Source: a virus
IMG/VR virus record: IMGVR_UViG_3300046517_000579
Span: 1-48,290 of that record
Length of the DNA: 48,290 nt
Direction: 5' to 3' (one strand)
The notes beneath the pieces were generated by a model. The model worked only from the letters and a program-made list of their open reading frames with translations, ran no database searches and had not been told where the DNA came from. Positions 1 through 6,364 of this stretch are shown piece by piece (positions within the stretch are counted from its first letter, which is position 1; the number at the start of each line of letters is the position of its first letter). Both the position numbers and the translations under genes were made by a program.

Positions 1-62
1 CAATGGTCCCACGCTACGGCTATCAGTTGCCATTGTCTCAATATCGTCGCGTGGGACCATTG
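1..62. repeat. Fold-back inverted repeat at contig end
   Basis: Bases 1-13 (CAATGGTCCCACG) are the reverse complement of bases 50-62. The first ten bases are absent from the second copy of this locus near 48155-48164, where the reading frame is intact. This is best explained as a chimeric or fold-back read end extending the contig, not as a genomic hairpin. Confidence 0.7.
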
Positions 63-171
63 GCATAGTTAAGCCGATTGTTCCCCAAAATTGCGCATTC
101 CTATCCTCGAATAGCTTGCGACGCGCGCGTTTCATGCGCGTTGCAGCGCTTGTGATCTTTTCCCATATCAT
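1..171 (-). CDS. VWA/HEXXH protein, 5' part (junction-split)
   Basis: This is the N-terminal end of the gene whose remainder lies at 47132-48290. On the minus strand an ATG at 171 follows the ribosome-binding stretch AAAGGGATAG. It adds 12 residues (MIWEKITSAATR) in frame to the MKRARRK start seen at the right end of the window, giving a protein of about 397 aa once the circle is closed. The frame matches the right-end copy exactly down to base 11. Bases 1-10 diverge and probably are not genomic. The fragment has no domain of its own; function is discussed under 47132-48290. Confidence 0.8.
   Translation of the reverse strand, partial: MIWEKITSAATRMKRARRKLFEDRNAQFWGTIGLTMPMVPRDDIETMATDSRSVGPL
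11..136. repeat. Direct terminal redundancy, left copy
   Basis: These 126 bases are identical to 48165-48290. Because a gene reads in frame through the joined ends, the redundancy closes the map into a circle of about 48,154 bp. It could be an assembly overlap of a circularly permuted genome or, less likely, a short true terminal repeat. It lies inside a coding region, which argues against a dedicated packaging end. Confidence 0.9.
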
Positions 172-212
172 AGCTCTATCCCTTTCGGTTTCTAGCAGCC
201 AATCCACTAGCT

Positions 213-245
213 ATTGACCACGGCTTAGCTATTGCCGTGGTCAAT
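213..245 (-). other. Perfect hairpin between MoxR and VWA genes
   Basis: A 12-bp perfect inverted repeat (ATTGACCACGGC / GCCGTGGTCAAT) with a 9-base loop lies between the stop of the AAA+ gene (257) and the ATG of the VWA gene (171). It has no T-run on the minus strand, so it is more likely an mRNA-stabilising, processing or attenuating structure than a full terminator. The CCGTGGTCAA half recurs at 1362-1371 and near 2996. Confidence 0.6.
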
Positions 246-256
246 CTGCTAACGGA

Positions 257-1306
257 CTAAGCCGCGATATCGTCGCCCGCGTTGTCTTGATTGATTTTGA
301 ACGCGACATGTTCCGCCGTTGTGCGGAACATATCATCCTTGGCAATTGCCAGTGACCAGAAAGCCGCTTGGTACAGGCTATCAACGCGTTTGATATACGT
401 TGCGATGGTAGCGATATTTGCCATGGTCAAGCGCGACACTAATCCTACGCCTATCGCGTAATTGATCGAAGGTTCATGCGGAACATGAACGTTCATTGGA
501 TCAATCATGATTGCGTCAACGTTAGGTGCAAGCCGATATGTCGCAAGAAAATTCATAAGCGCGTCGCTGTTATCCTCGCCAATGTTTTGAGCAAACAAGC
601 GACGCAATTGAGTGTCTTTCGGCATAGGGTTCATTCGCAGATATTTGTCGCAGCGCGCCAATGAACGCGGCGTCACAAATGCGATTGCGTCGCTTCCGGC
701 TTTTTCAGGATAGCGATGCAACGCGTTCAAGCCTTCCGCCTTGCCTTTTTGTGCAGCGCTTTGAATGTACGCGACAAGGATAGGCGAAACGTTTGACACT
801 GCCCACGCGAGCCATGCTGCTACGTCAACTTCGATTTCTATGATTGCGAGACGATTAGACATGGCGCGAGATATCTTTTGCGCTGCCGCCTTGTCTTGAC
901 CGCGATTGCCAGTAGCAACAATCCGCCAGCCTTCGGGCAAGCGATAGCCCGGCAACTCGCGTTCAAGGATTAGCTGATTTAGCGCGGCTTGAACGGACAA
1001 TGACGCGTCCGTTAATTCGTCTAACATCAAAATACCTTCGTTGCCGTCGCGCGCTGCTATCGGCAGCCATGCCGGAACATACGTTGCAATCAAGCCTGTC
1101 GCAGTATCGGGCATAGGCAATTGAACGTCTGTCGCATCCATTTGAGACGCGCGCTTGTCAATCACTGGCCAATTACGTTTGGCTGCACATTGGCGCACTA
1201 AATCTGTTTTTCCTACGCCAACGGGACCAATAACTACCGTAGGAATGAACGCGTCAAGATTGACAGACAAATCAGCGGCAGCATGCGCGAGAGTGTATGC
1301 GGTCAT
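257..1306 (-). CDS. MoxR-like AAA+ ATPase
   Basis: A 349-aa single-domain AAA+ ATPase of the MoxR/CbbQ type. Walker A is GPVGVGKT at residues 27-34, Walker B ILMLDE at 92-97, a sensor-1-like VATGN near 132-136, and a TPRS motif near 212 in the sensor-2 region. MoxR ATPases act as chaperones or remodellers and are typically paired with a VWA-domain partner; the next gene downstream encodes one. The AGAAAGG stretch precedes the ATG by about 10 bases. It is the middle gene of the three-gene cassette, with perfect hairpins on both sides. The substrate is unknown. The AAA+ class is clear; the MoxR label rests on motif layout and neighbourhood. Confidence 0.85.
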   Translation of the reverse strand: MTAYTLAHAAADLSVNLDAFIPTVVIGPVGVGKTDLVRQCAAKRNWPVIDKRASQMDATDVQLPMPDTATGLIATYVPAWLPIAARDGNEGILMLDELTDASLSVQAALNQLILERELPGYRLPEGWRIVATGNRGQDKAAAQKISRAMSNRLAIIEIEVDVAAWLAWAVSNVSPILVAYIQSAAQKGKAEGLNALHRYPEKAGSDAIAFVTPRSLARCDKYLRMNPMPKDTQLRRLFAQNIGEDNSDALMNFLATYRLAPNVDAIMIDPMNVHVPHEPSINYAIGVGLVSRLTMANIATIATYIKRVDSLYQAAFWSLAIAKDDMFRTTAEHVAFKINQDNAGDDIAA

Positions 1307-1356
1307 CTTAGTTGCCTTTCTAGGCTAGCAGGGAGACGCGCCAATCGCGTTTCCGT

Positions 1357-1383
1357 CTTGCCCGTGGTCAAACCACGGGCAAG
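1357..1383. other. Perfect 11-bp hairpin in cassette spacer
   Basis: CTTGCCCGTGG and CCACGGGCAAG form an 11-bp stem around a TCAAA loop between the first and second cassette genes. It lies just downstream (minus-strand sense) of a second strong hairpin at 1391-1419 and may pause or process the transcript. Confidence 0.6.
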
Positions 1384-1390
1384 AGAGAAA

Positions 1391-1419
1391 CGCGCGCCTA
1401 GCAGCGTGCTAGGCGCGCG
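1391..1419 (-). terminator. Strong hairpin with T/C-rich tail, possible attenuator
   Basis: A 13-bp perfect stem (CGCGCGCCTAGCA / TGCTAGGCGCGCG) with a 3-base loop starts six bases past the stop of the 1425-2312 gene. On the minus strand it is followed by TTTCTCTCTTG, a broken T-run. This looks like a partial rho-independent terminator that could reduce read-through into the MoxR gene. A similar hairpin plus CTTCTCTCT layout follows the VWA gene. Confidence 0.55.
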
Positions 1420-1424
1420 AAACG

Positions 1425-2312
1425 CTATGCCATAAAATCAGAAACGGCCGTAACAATCTCTTTTGCTTTTGCCGTCACGTCGCGACGCAACGCGGCGTCA
1501 ATCCGCAAGTCTTCCGCCTCATGTTCTGTGATTGCTTGCATATCGGCAATCAATTGCGAAACGCGTTTATCATTGGCAAAATTCAAGCCGGGCATAACAT
1601 CAATCAAATCGCGTATGTTTCCGACAAGCGTATCGCGAAATGTTCCCTTGTCTTTTCCCGTCGCGCTAGGCTGATAAGCGTCAAGACTTTCGACCATATG
1701 CGCAACTACCTCATGAACGCGACTAAACGTATTCATTGCGGCAGCGGCAGCGCGATCATGCAAGACGGCGCTGATATCAGCGCGTACGCGGTCAATCGCG
1801 TCTTGCCCGATATCAGCGCGGAAATCAGCTTCGTTTGGGATGGGCAATGTACGCGTACGCCATGCAAATTTGTGCGCAATGCGTTCCACAGCGGGATAAT
1901 CCGAGCCGTTCCATAGCTTGCCAAGCGCGACATATTCGTTTGCGGCTTGCTCGCGTAGCAAGGGATATTCGGCAACGAAGCGCGGGACCAAATCAGCGAA
2001 TTTCGCTTCTCCGCGTTCCATACCGTCGCGATATTTCTCATGATTTGAAATATGAAGGATACGCGAGCCGTTATCAAACCACGGGCTAGTACAATGCATG
2101 TGATGCAAGCGCGTTTGCATCACAACATTATTAATCTCTGTGAGCAAGCTAGACGCGACAAGCTTTTTTGAAACATGAGCGGACTTCGCATGCGCGTTAG
2201 CGGCGTCCGTCAAATCAGCGCTAGCCTTCTTATCAATCTTGCGAGCCGTCCATTGCGACACAGAGAAATCAACTAGCATGGTGCTAGATGCGAGATGCGA
2301 ATAGCGAGACAT
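1425..2312 (-). CDS. Unknown 295-aa protein of the MoxR/VWA cassette
   Basis: I do not recognise a named family. The 295-aa protein is soluble, mostly predicted helical, with no signal peptide or membrane segment. It has a conserved-looking central stretch (residues about 75-150, rich in His, Trp and Tyr) and an acidic helical C-terminus. The ATG at 2312 is preceded by AAAGGG. It is the promoter-proximal gene of the minus-strand cassette that continues with a MoxR-like ATPase and a VWA/HEXXH protein, so it may be a substrate, adaptor or target of that pair. This is inference from position. Its own promoter and leader hairpin lie immediately upstream. Confidence 0.75.
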   Translation of the reverse strand: MSRYSHLASSTMLVDFSVSQWTARKIDKKASADLTDAANAHAKSAHVSKKLVASSLLTEINNVVMQTRLHHMHCTSPWFDNGSRILHISNHEKYRDGMERGEAKFADLVPRFVAEYPLLREQAANEYVALGKLWNGSDYPAVERIAHKFAWRTRTLPIPNEADFRADIGQDAIDRVRADISAVLHDRAAAAAMNTFSRVHEVVAHMVESLDAYQPSATGKDKGTFRDTLVGNIRDLIDVMPGLNFANDKRVSQLIADMQAITEHEAEDLRIDAALRRDVTAKAKEIVTAVSDFMA

Positions 2313-2332
2313 GAGAGAACCCTTTCAAAGCG

Positions 2333-2353
2333 GCCTTGCGCCAATCGCAAGGC
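2333..2353 (-). other. Leader hairpin of the MoxR/VWA operon
   Basis: GCCTTGCG and CGCAAGGC form a perfect 8-bp stem with a 5-base loop in the 5' leader of the cassette, directly upstream of the ribosome-binding GAAAGGG (2321-2327). It could affect translation initiation or mRNA life. Confidence 0.45.
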
Positions 2354-2361
2354 GAGACACT

Positions 2362-2390
2362 CATATAAAGCGAATGCGTTGCGTAAACAA
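2362..2390 (-). promoter_or_regulatory. Candidate sigma70 promoter for MoxR/VWA operon
   Basis: On the minus strand TTGTTT (2385-2390) is separated by 17 bases from TATATG (2362-2367), about 50 bases before the ATG at 2312. Spacing is ideal; the -35 match is weak and the -10 moderate. It is the best candidate in the region. Confidence 0.4.
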
Positions 2391-2501
2391 GCGCTTTTTT
2401 GTGGAACATGAACGCGTACGCGTTGAATAGAATTCGGGCTAAAATATGGCGAGAAACAAATGATTTTTGGCAAGCGTGTAAAAACAATCAATTTTGAGAA
2501 T

Positions 2502-2638
2502 GGCGGAATTCCACAGAATGGCTGAATTCCGCCGTCGCAAGCCTATGGCTCAAATCAGCCATTGTTGCATTTTTGAATCGGTTCAAATGACTATACTTGA
2601 CCAATATTTGGCCATAATTAGCTTAAAATGGCGGAATT
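2502..2638. repeat. GGCGGAATT repeats
   Basis: GGCGGAATTC (2502-2511) and its reverse complement GAATTCCGCC (2524-2533) form a 10-bp inverted repeat with a 12-base loop. A third copy of GGCGGAATT is at 2630-2638. The related AATGGCTGAATT (2518-2529) lies in between. Confidence 0.6.
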
Positions 2639-3130
2639 GAGCCATTCTTTACAAAAGACGAAAACGCGCCAATTCAGTCTAAAATCATAACTTGCGGTGT
2701 ATTTTATGATCTCATGCACCAATTAGAAGTGGCCCTAGAAATTAGGCTCATATCGGCGGAACAATGTTAGTCCAATATAGCAAGAATGTACATTAAGGCG
2801 CGCTACCACCAATTAGGGGATATACTAGGCAAAAGCGCTTTACAAGTTTGGAGCCTAGAAGCAATACAGTATAAAAGCGAGCCTATATCAAAAAAATAGC
2901 GTACAGACGCGTACTGCGTAGCAGTATTTTATTGATATATGGCTGGTAGTCTAGGCTAGTAATCGAAGCGCAAAACGGCTTTTGAACGCGTTAGCCCGTG
3001 GTCAAGAGCGAGCGGAACAAAAGCCGGCTCGCGCGAGCGCACGCACGCGAGGGGAATTATACTCAAAGGGAGCAAAAAGAACGGGCTAAAAGCGCTTCAC
3101 GTCGCGAAATCATGATACGCGTAACTCATT

Positions 3131-3203
3131 ATGAGATGCGCATACAAATATGAGATGCGCATCTCACAATAAGACTTGCAACGCAATATGAGATGCGCAT
3201 CTC
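3131..3203. repeat. GAGATGCGCATCTC palindromes
   Basis: Two perfect 14-bp palindromes GAGATGCGCATCTC sit at 3152-3165 and 3190-3203, each in the context ATATGAGATGCGCATCTCA. A partial copy (ATGAGATGCGCAT) is at 3131-3143. Dyad sites at about 38-bp spacing suggest a dimeric DNA-binding protein. The ligand is unknown. Confidence 0.65.
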
Positions 3204-3370
3204 ATTATGAGACGCGACGCGTAGAAAACACGTTAGGCGCAACGCGTCGCGCGCAACGTGTTACACGCAACGCGTTATATGCGACAAATTGGCTTAAACG
3301 CGTTATTTACAAGAAAAGCGCTTGACACAGTATAGTTTAGCAAAATTGTTCTAATATCAAGTATAGTAAA

Positions 3371-3551
3371 GTGACAAATATGTCACATTACAAATTAGAA
3401 TAATATACCCTTGACAAGTATATCTTAACAAGAATGTCACATCATAGTACATATATGTCACATTACAGTATAGTAAAGTACATAAATGTCACACTACAGT
3501 ATTGTAAGTGTGACATATTTGTCACTCCATTTTACGTGACATATTTGTCAC
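3371..3551. promoter_or_regulatory. TGTCAC/GTGACA operator or iteron array
   Basis: Three full dyads of the form GTGACA-N4-TGTCAC lie at 3371-3386, 3510-3525 and 3536-3551 (the last two identical). Three half-sites TGTCAC lie at 3435, 3456 and 3487. Bases 3446-3476 and 3477-3507 are near-identical 31-bp direct repeats carrying a half-site each. The regular array points to cooperative binding by a phage or host regulator or by an initiator protein. It sits directly upstream of the candidate RNA at 3560-3948. Confidence 0.65.
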
Positions 3552-3559
3552 ACGGAGGG

Positions 3560-3948
3560 GTGGGGGGACTTTTTTGCTGCAACCTGGGATTGCTCTTCCT
3601 TGAAGTGTCTCAATTTACGCCCCAAAATCCCGCGCAGCAAATTTGTAAGGGACGTACAAATATGTAAAGGGCTGGGCTTTGTAGTGCGCGCAGTAGCAGT
3701 AAGGCATGGCTAGCAGATCAAGGGCACGATCAGGCTGAGAGAGCGCCAAGCCTACAGCGTGGTTATGCGGCTTTAGGCTAGGCTTGCGTCGCTACGGGCA
3801 ACGTGGTATGGCGTAGACCACGCCATACAGGCGAACGGCTAGCTGAGCCCATTCAGCGAGGGAGCCCCAAAGATTTCAATACCGCACTGATTGGGAACTG
3901 ATCTGCCAAACTCAGGGAGCTTAACAGAAATGTTAAGTTCCCTTTTTT
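3560..3948 (+). ncRNA. Candidate structured non-coding RNA with terminator
   Basis: No protein frame covers this stretch, yet it ends in a near-perfect plus-strand terminator (3915-3948), which implies a plus-strand transcript. Several helices are visible: CAAGCCTA (3747-3754) with TAGGCTTG (3779-3786), a perfect 9-bp hairpin GTATGGCGT/ACGCCATAC (3806-3814 with 3820-3828), and GCTGA/TCAGC (3842-3846 with 3853-3857). The 5' end is not defined; a start just downstream of the TGTCAC array is a guess. I do not recognise a known RNA family. Confidence 0.4.
3915..3948 (+). terminator. Rho-independent terminator
   Basis: The stem GGGAgCTTAACA / TGTTAAGtTCCC closes a GAAA tetraloop (3927-3930) and is followed by six T residues (3943-3948). 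Orientation is plus strand. The only plus-strand transcript it can end is one from the non-coding region upstream. On the minus strand there is no T-run after the stem, so it does not serve the small terminase gene well. Confidence 0.85.
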
Positions 3949-3949
3949 G

Positions 3950-4456
3950 TTAATAGCAGGAACTCACATCAAAATCGTCGTTTACAATTTCTGCATCAAT
4001 TACATTTTCGTCAATTAACAAAGAAGTGTCTTTTACAATAACGTCAATGACACCCTGCGCCCTAGCTTTGGCTCGCTGCAAGGCGTCAAGTACTTCGCGG
4101 TCAGCGGTGATCGTGTGTTCGACCACGCTGTGTGTTCCATATGACAACCGTCTACGCCGTTCCAGAAGCCATTTGATGTTCCCTGACACGACACTGGCTT
4201 GGCTGTCACGTGCTACACCATAGATGTGGTGGTCATATATCCGTGGCAGCGCTTCGGCCATAAGATCGTACAGACGATCTTCGGCTTCTTGTCGCATCTG
4301 AGCAAGCTGCGGGTAGCGCCCACCGACTTTTGTATAGTTAACAAATGTCGTATATGCCACGTGACACATATCGCACGCTACCGTTGGCTGGTAGCCTTGT
4401 GATATCGTTGTGAGTACGCGCAGCACGTCAGCTACGATGTCATATGGAACGGTCAT
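3950..4456 (-). CDS. terS: Terminase small subunit (putative)
   Basis: About 168 aa. The N-terminal half has a helix-turn-helix-like run (residues about 20-50). The C-terminal part (NIKWLLERRRRLSYG, then a helical Lys/Arg-rich stretch) resembles small terminase subunits, which recognise phage DNA and load the large subunit. It lies next to the large terminase on the same strand, but downstream of it, the reverse of the usual order. The ATG at 4456 overlaps the stop of the tiny upstream ORF (ATGA). A GTG at 4465 is an alternative start. Identity rests mainly on context and overall look. Confidence 0.7.
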   Translation of the reverse strand: MTVPYDIVADVLRVLTTISQGYQPTVACDMCHVAYTTFVNYTKVGGRYPQLAQMRQEAEDRLYDLMAEALPRIYDHHIYGVARDSQASVVSGNIKWLLERRRRLSYGTHSVVEHTITADREVLDALQRAKARAQGVIDVIVKDTSLLIDENVIDAEIVNDDFDVSSCY

Positions 4457-4563
4457 AGCTTCCACCCTCGCTTATATAAACCCCACCACAGTGGTCCGCA
4501 GACAATCGCGTATATGCCTAGCCCAATCGCCACGCCCATTACGCTAGAGAGTAAACTCGTCAT
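4453..4563 (-). CDS. Tiny membrane protein between terminase genes
   Basis: A 36-aa ORF beginning at an ATG that overlaps the last codons of the large terminase gene, preceded by AAGGTGGAAT, and ending in an ATGA overlap with the small terminase ATG. The sequence has one hydrophobic helix (VMGVAIGLGIYAIVCGPLWW) followed by a basic tail (KRGWK), so an inner-membrane protein with cytoplasmic C-terminus is likely. Function is unknown. Its tight coupling to both terminase genes supports it being real. Confidence 0.6.
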   Translation of the reverse strand: MTSLLSSVMGVAIGLGIYAIVCGPLWWGLYKRGWKL

Positions 4564-6076
4564 ATTCCACCTTTGCTTGGTTTCGTATACGCCAGTCTAG
4601 TCCACGATCACGTCGAACCACCTTGACTGCAAATGTAAGCATGAAGCTATCGGCGCGATCCGGGGAGTGTTCCCCTGTCCGCGATTTATATAACTCTTTG
4701 CTTTCCATTTTAAGCTTTTGCTCAAAACGGTCATATCCGTATTGCAGACCAGTCAGTTGCAGGAAAAACTCGTTATCGTCGTCTATGCAGCCACCATCGA
4801 CCAGCCAGTCTTTGCCCAAATGCCATATCTCGTCTCGTTTGCGATAGTACTTATCGGGTTCGGCGCTCATTGCGCCCGGCCAGAACTCGAATACCTTCAA
4901 ATGGTGGTTCTCACGCAGTTGGTCAATCACGCCGTCGCCGCCACCGGGTGCTTCGATCACAATTGCATCCGGGTGGTTTTGCTGGTATTCTTTCACGATG
5001 ATGTTTGTTAGCTGTACGGTGCTTATTCCCTTAAAGACACGTCGTTTGCGGCTACGGGCGTCTCTGCCCTGACGGTACGAAATGACGATCTCGTCGCCCC
5101 CGTATCGTGCAACGTCCACTGCCATGATAAGTGCTGCTTGTGCGTCGGGGTCAAGCGGTCTTGTTTGCGCATCTCTCGCCAAATCTTTTCCAATAAACTC
5201 GTTGAAAGCTTGATGCGGGAACTGACCGTATACTCTAACACGGGCTTCATCGCTGTCCGCTCCATACATCTTGATGATATCGGCGAGTGCCGACTTGTTT
5301 GTGTGCGAAACATCGCGGCTGTCCACGAATTCCGTGTCGTACATCTCTGCGTGCTTGTCAAAACAGTCCGCAAAGTCGCCAATTGGCTGCGTTGGGTTGC
5401 CAAATACAAGGAAAAACACCTCTCCATCAGTCGTTGCACCCGTTGCAGCCTCCCAAATCTTCGCATGAATGCCTGATGCTTCGTCAAATATCATCAAAAC
5501 GCTGCTTTCAGCGTTGTGTAGCCCTTGAAATGCCTCCGTATTGTCTTCACCGACCGTCATAGCGGTCATCATGTAGTTTTTTCGCACTGCGTCAGGCACT
5601 AAACCGCTTGAATAGCTCGTTGCCTGCCAGTTGAACCACTTTTTGAACAAAAATATCGCGTGCCACTTCGCTAATTCGGGCCAAGTCTTGTCTTCAAGCT
5701 GTTTTTGTGTATTCGCAGTAATGACGCCACGCGCCATAGCCCTTGTCGCCATAACCCACTGTATCACCCATGCGACTAGCGCAGATTTCCCAACGCCATG
5801 GCCAGAAGATCGGGCTGATCTCCATACAAGCGGCTCTAAGCCAAGCGTGATCCGTTGGTCGTTCTCCTGTACGTGTTTGCCCAGCTTCGTCAGCAGTCTT
5901 GCTTGCCATGGCTCTGGTCCAGTTCTGTTGTGTAGTGGATTAAAGCTTCCATCAGGCAATTGTGGCTCGCCCCACGGGTACGCGGCCTTCACGAACCCCA
6001 ATGGGTTATCCCTGAAGCCGGCTGCAAACTCGGCCAGTTGCTTGTCTGTCGAGAGCGGAACCACTGACATCCCCAT
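4544..6076 (-). CDS. terL: Terminase large subunit
   Basis: The 510-aa DNA-packaging motor: ATP-driven translocase plus headful or end-cutting nuclease. The N-terminal ATPase carries Walker A GHGVGKS (residues 92-98) and Walker B VLMIFDEA (193-200). The C-terminal RNase H-like nuclease begins with MAVDVARYGGDE (318-329) and has a late acidic site in HSPDRADS. Length is normal. It is divergent from the plus-strand virion operon, with only 61 bases between the start codons. The start used is the ATG at 6076; a second ATG two codons on is also possible. The next two genes are a tiny membrane ORF and the small subunit. Confidence 0.95.
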   Translation of the reverse strand: MGMSVVPLSTDKQLAEFAAGFRDNPLGFVKAAYPWGEPQLPDGSFNPLHNRTGPEPWQARLLTKLGKHVQENDQRITLGLEPLVWRSARSSGHGVGKSALVAWVIQWVMATRAMARGVITANTQKQLEDKTWPELAKWHAIFLFKKWFNWQATSYSSGLVPDAVRKNYMMTAMTVGEDNTEAFQGLHNAESSVLMIFDEASGIHAKIWEAATGATTDGEVFFLVFGNPTQPIGDFADCFDKHAEMYDTEFVDSRDVSHTNKSALADIIKMYGADSDEARVRVYGQFPHQAFNEFIGKDLARDAQTRPLDPDAQAALIMAVDVARYGGDEIVISYRQGRDARSRKRRVFKGISTVQLTNIIVKEYQQNHPDAIVIEAPGGGDGVIDQLRENHHLKVFEFWPGAMSAEPDKYYRKRDEIWHLGKDWLVDGGCIDDDNEFFLQLTGLQYGYDRFEQKLKMESKELYKSRTGEHSPDRADSFMLTFAVKVVRRDRGLDWRIRNQAKVEYDEFTL

Positions 6077-6137
6077 TGCTTAGAAAACACGTTTATGCCA
6101 TGTTCGCCAAATTCAAATCAAGCCAAGGACCACGAGC
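6077..6137. promoter_or_regulatory. Divergent promoter region (terL / virion operon)
   Basis: This 61-base spacer must hold the minus-strand terminase promoter and perhaps the plus-strand virion one. On the minus strand TTGATT and CATAAA are separated by 18 bases, a modest sigma70-like match. No clear plus-strand promoter is seen. Confidence 0.3.
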
Positions 6138-6362
6138 ATGAGCCTATTTGGTGGCGGTGGGTCCAAAACCGTATACGTGCCGACACCGGCACCGCCGCCA
6201 CCCGTGGCGCGCAGCAAAGGCGTCGTTGACATGAGCGACAAGCAATACAAGAGTTTCGTGTCAGCCAATCCAAGTTCGTACGCTTCGAGCATTCTGGGTG
6301 GTTCAGCGCCTGCGCCAAAGAAGTCATACGCAGCGCAACTGTTTGCCGGTGGGGGCTTATAG
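6138..6362 (+). CDS. Small Gly/Pro-rich protein, unknown
   Basis: A 74-aa protein with a Gly-rich start (SLFGGGGSKT), a Pro run and a Ser/Ala-rich C-terminus; no fold is recognisable. It is the first gene of the virion operon and ends two bases before the portal gene. Small ORFs of this style precede the portal in several related podoviruses and are sometimes virion parts. The ATG follows ACCACGAGC, a weak ribosome-binding site. Confidence 0.65.
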   Translation: MSLFGGGGSKTVYVPTPAPPPPVARSKGVVDMSDKQYKSFVSANPSSYASSILGGSAPAPKKSYAAQLFAGGGL

Positions 6363-6364
6363 CA

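Larger units (their letters stand above)
2391..3559. other. Long AT-rich non-coding region with repeat families
   Basis: I see no credible gene here. The only longer frame (3434-3667, plus) is a by-product of the TGTCAC repeats. Three repeat families sit in order: GGCGGAATT elements (2502-2638), GAGATGCGCATCTC palindromes (3131-3203) and the TGTCAC/GTGACA array (3371-3551). The DNA is more AT-rich than the flanking genes and contains TATA-like tracts. Such a layout is typical of a replication origin or a complex operator region; which one cannot be decided by reading. Confidence 0.6.

Noticed and set aside
11-136. True short terminal repeat of a linear genome
   Set aside because: The repeat lies within a coding frame that continues through the joined ends, and the left end carries a chimeric tail. 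A circular or permuted map explains it better.
1733-2077. A 114-aa minus-strand frame within the 295-aa gene
   Set aside because: It is a same-strand frame shadow of a longer ORF with its own promoter and ribosome-binding site.
3434-3667. Plus-strand 77-aa frame over the TGTCAC repeats
   Set aside because: The codons come from the repeat array (repeated MSH/YMSHYS), there is no ribosome-binding site, and the composition is unlike any real gene here.
2391-3949. tRNA genes or CRISPR array in the large intergenic region
   Set aside because: No tRNA cloverleaf or TΨC-like motif was found, and the repeats are irregularly spaced dyads, not repeat-spacer units.
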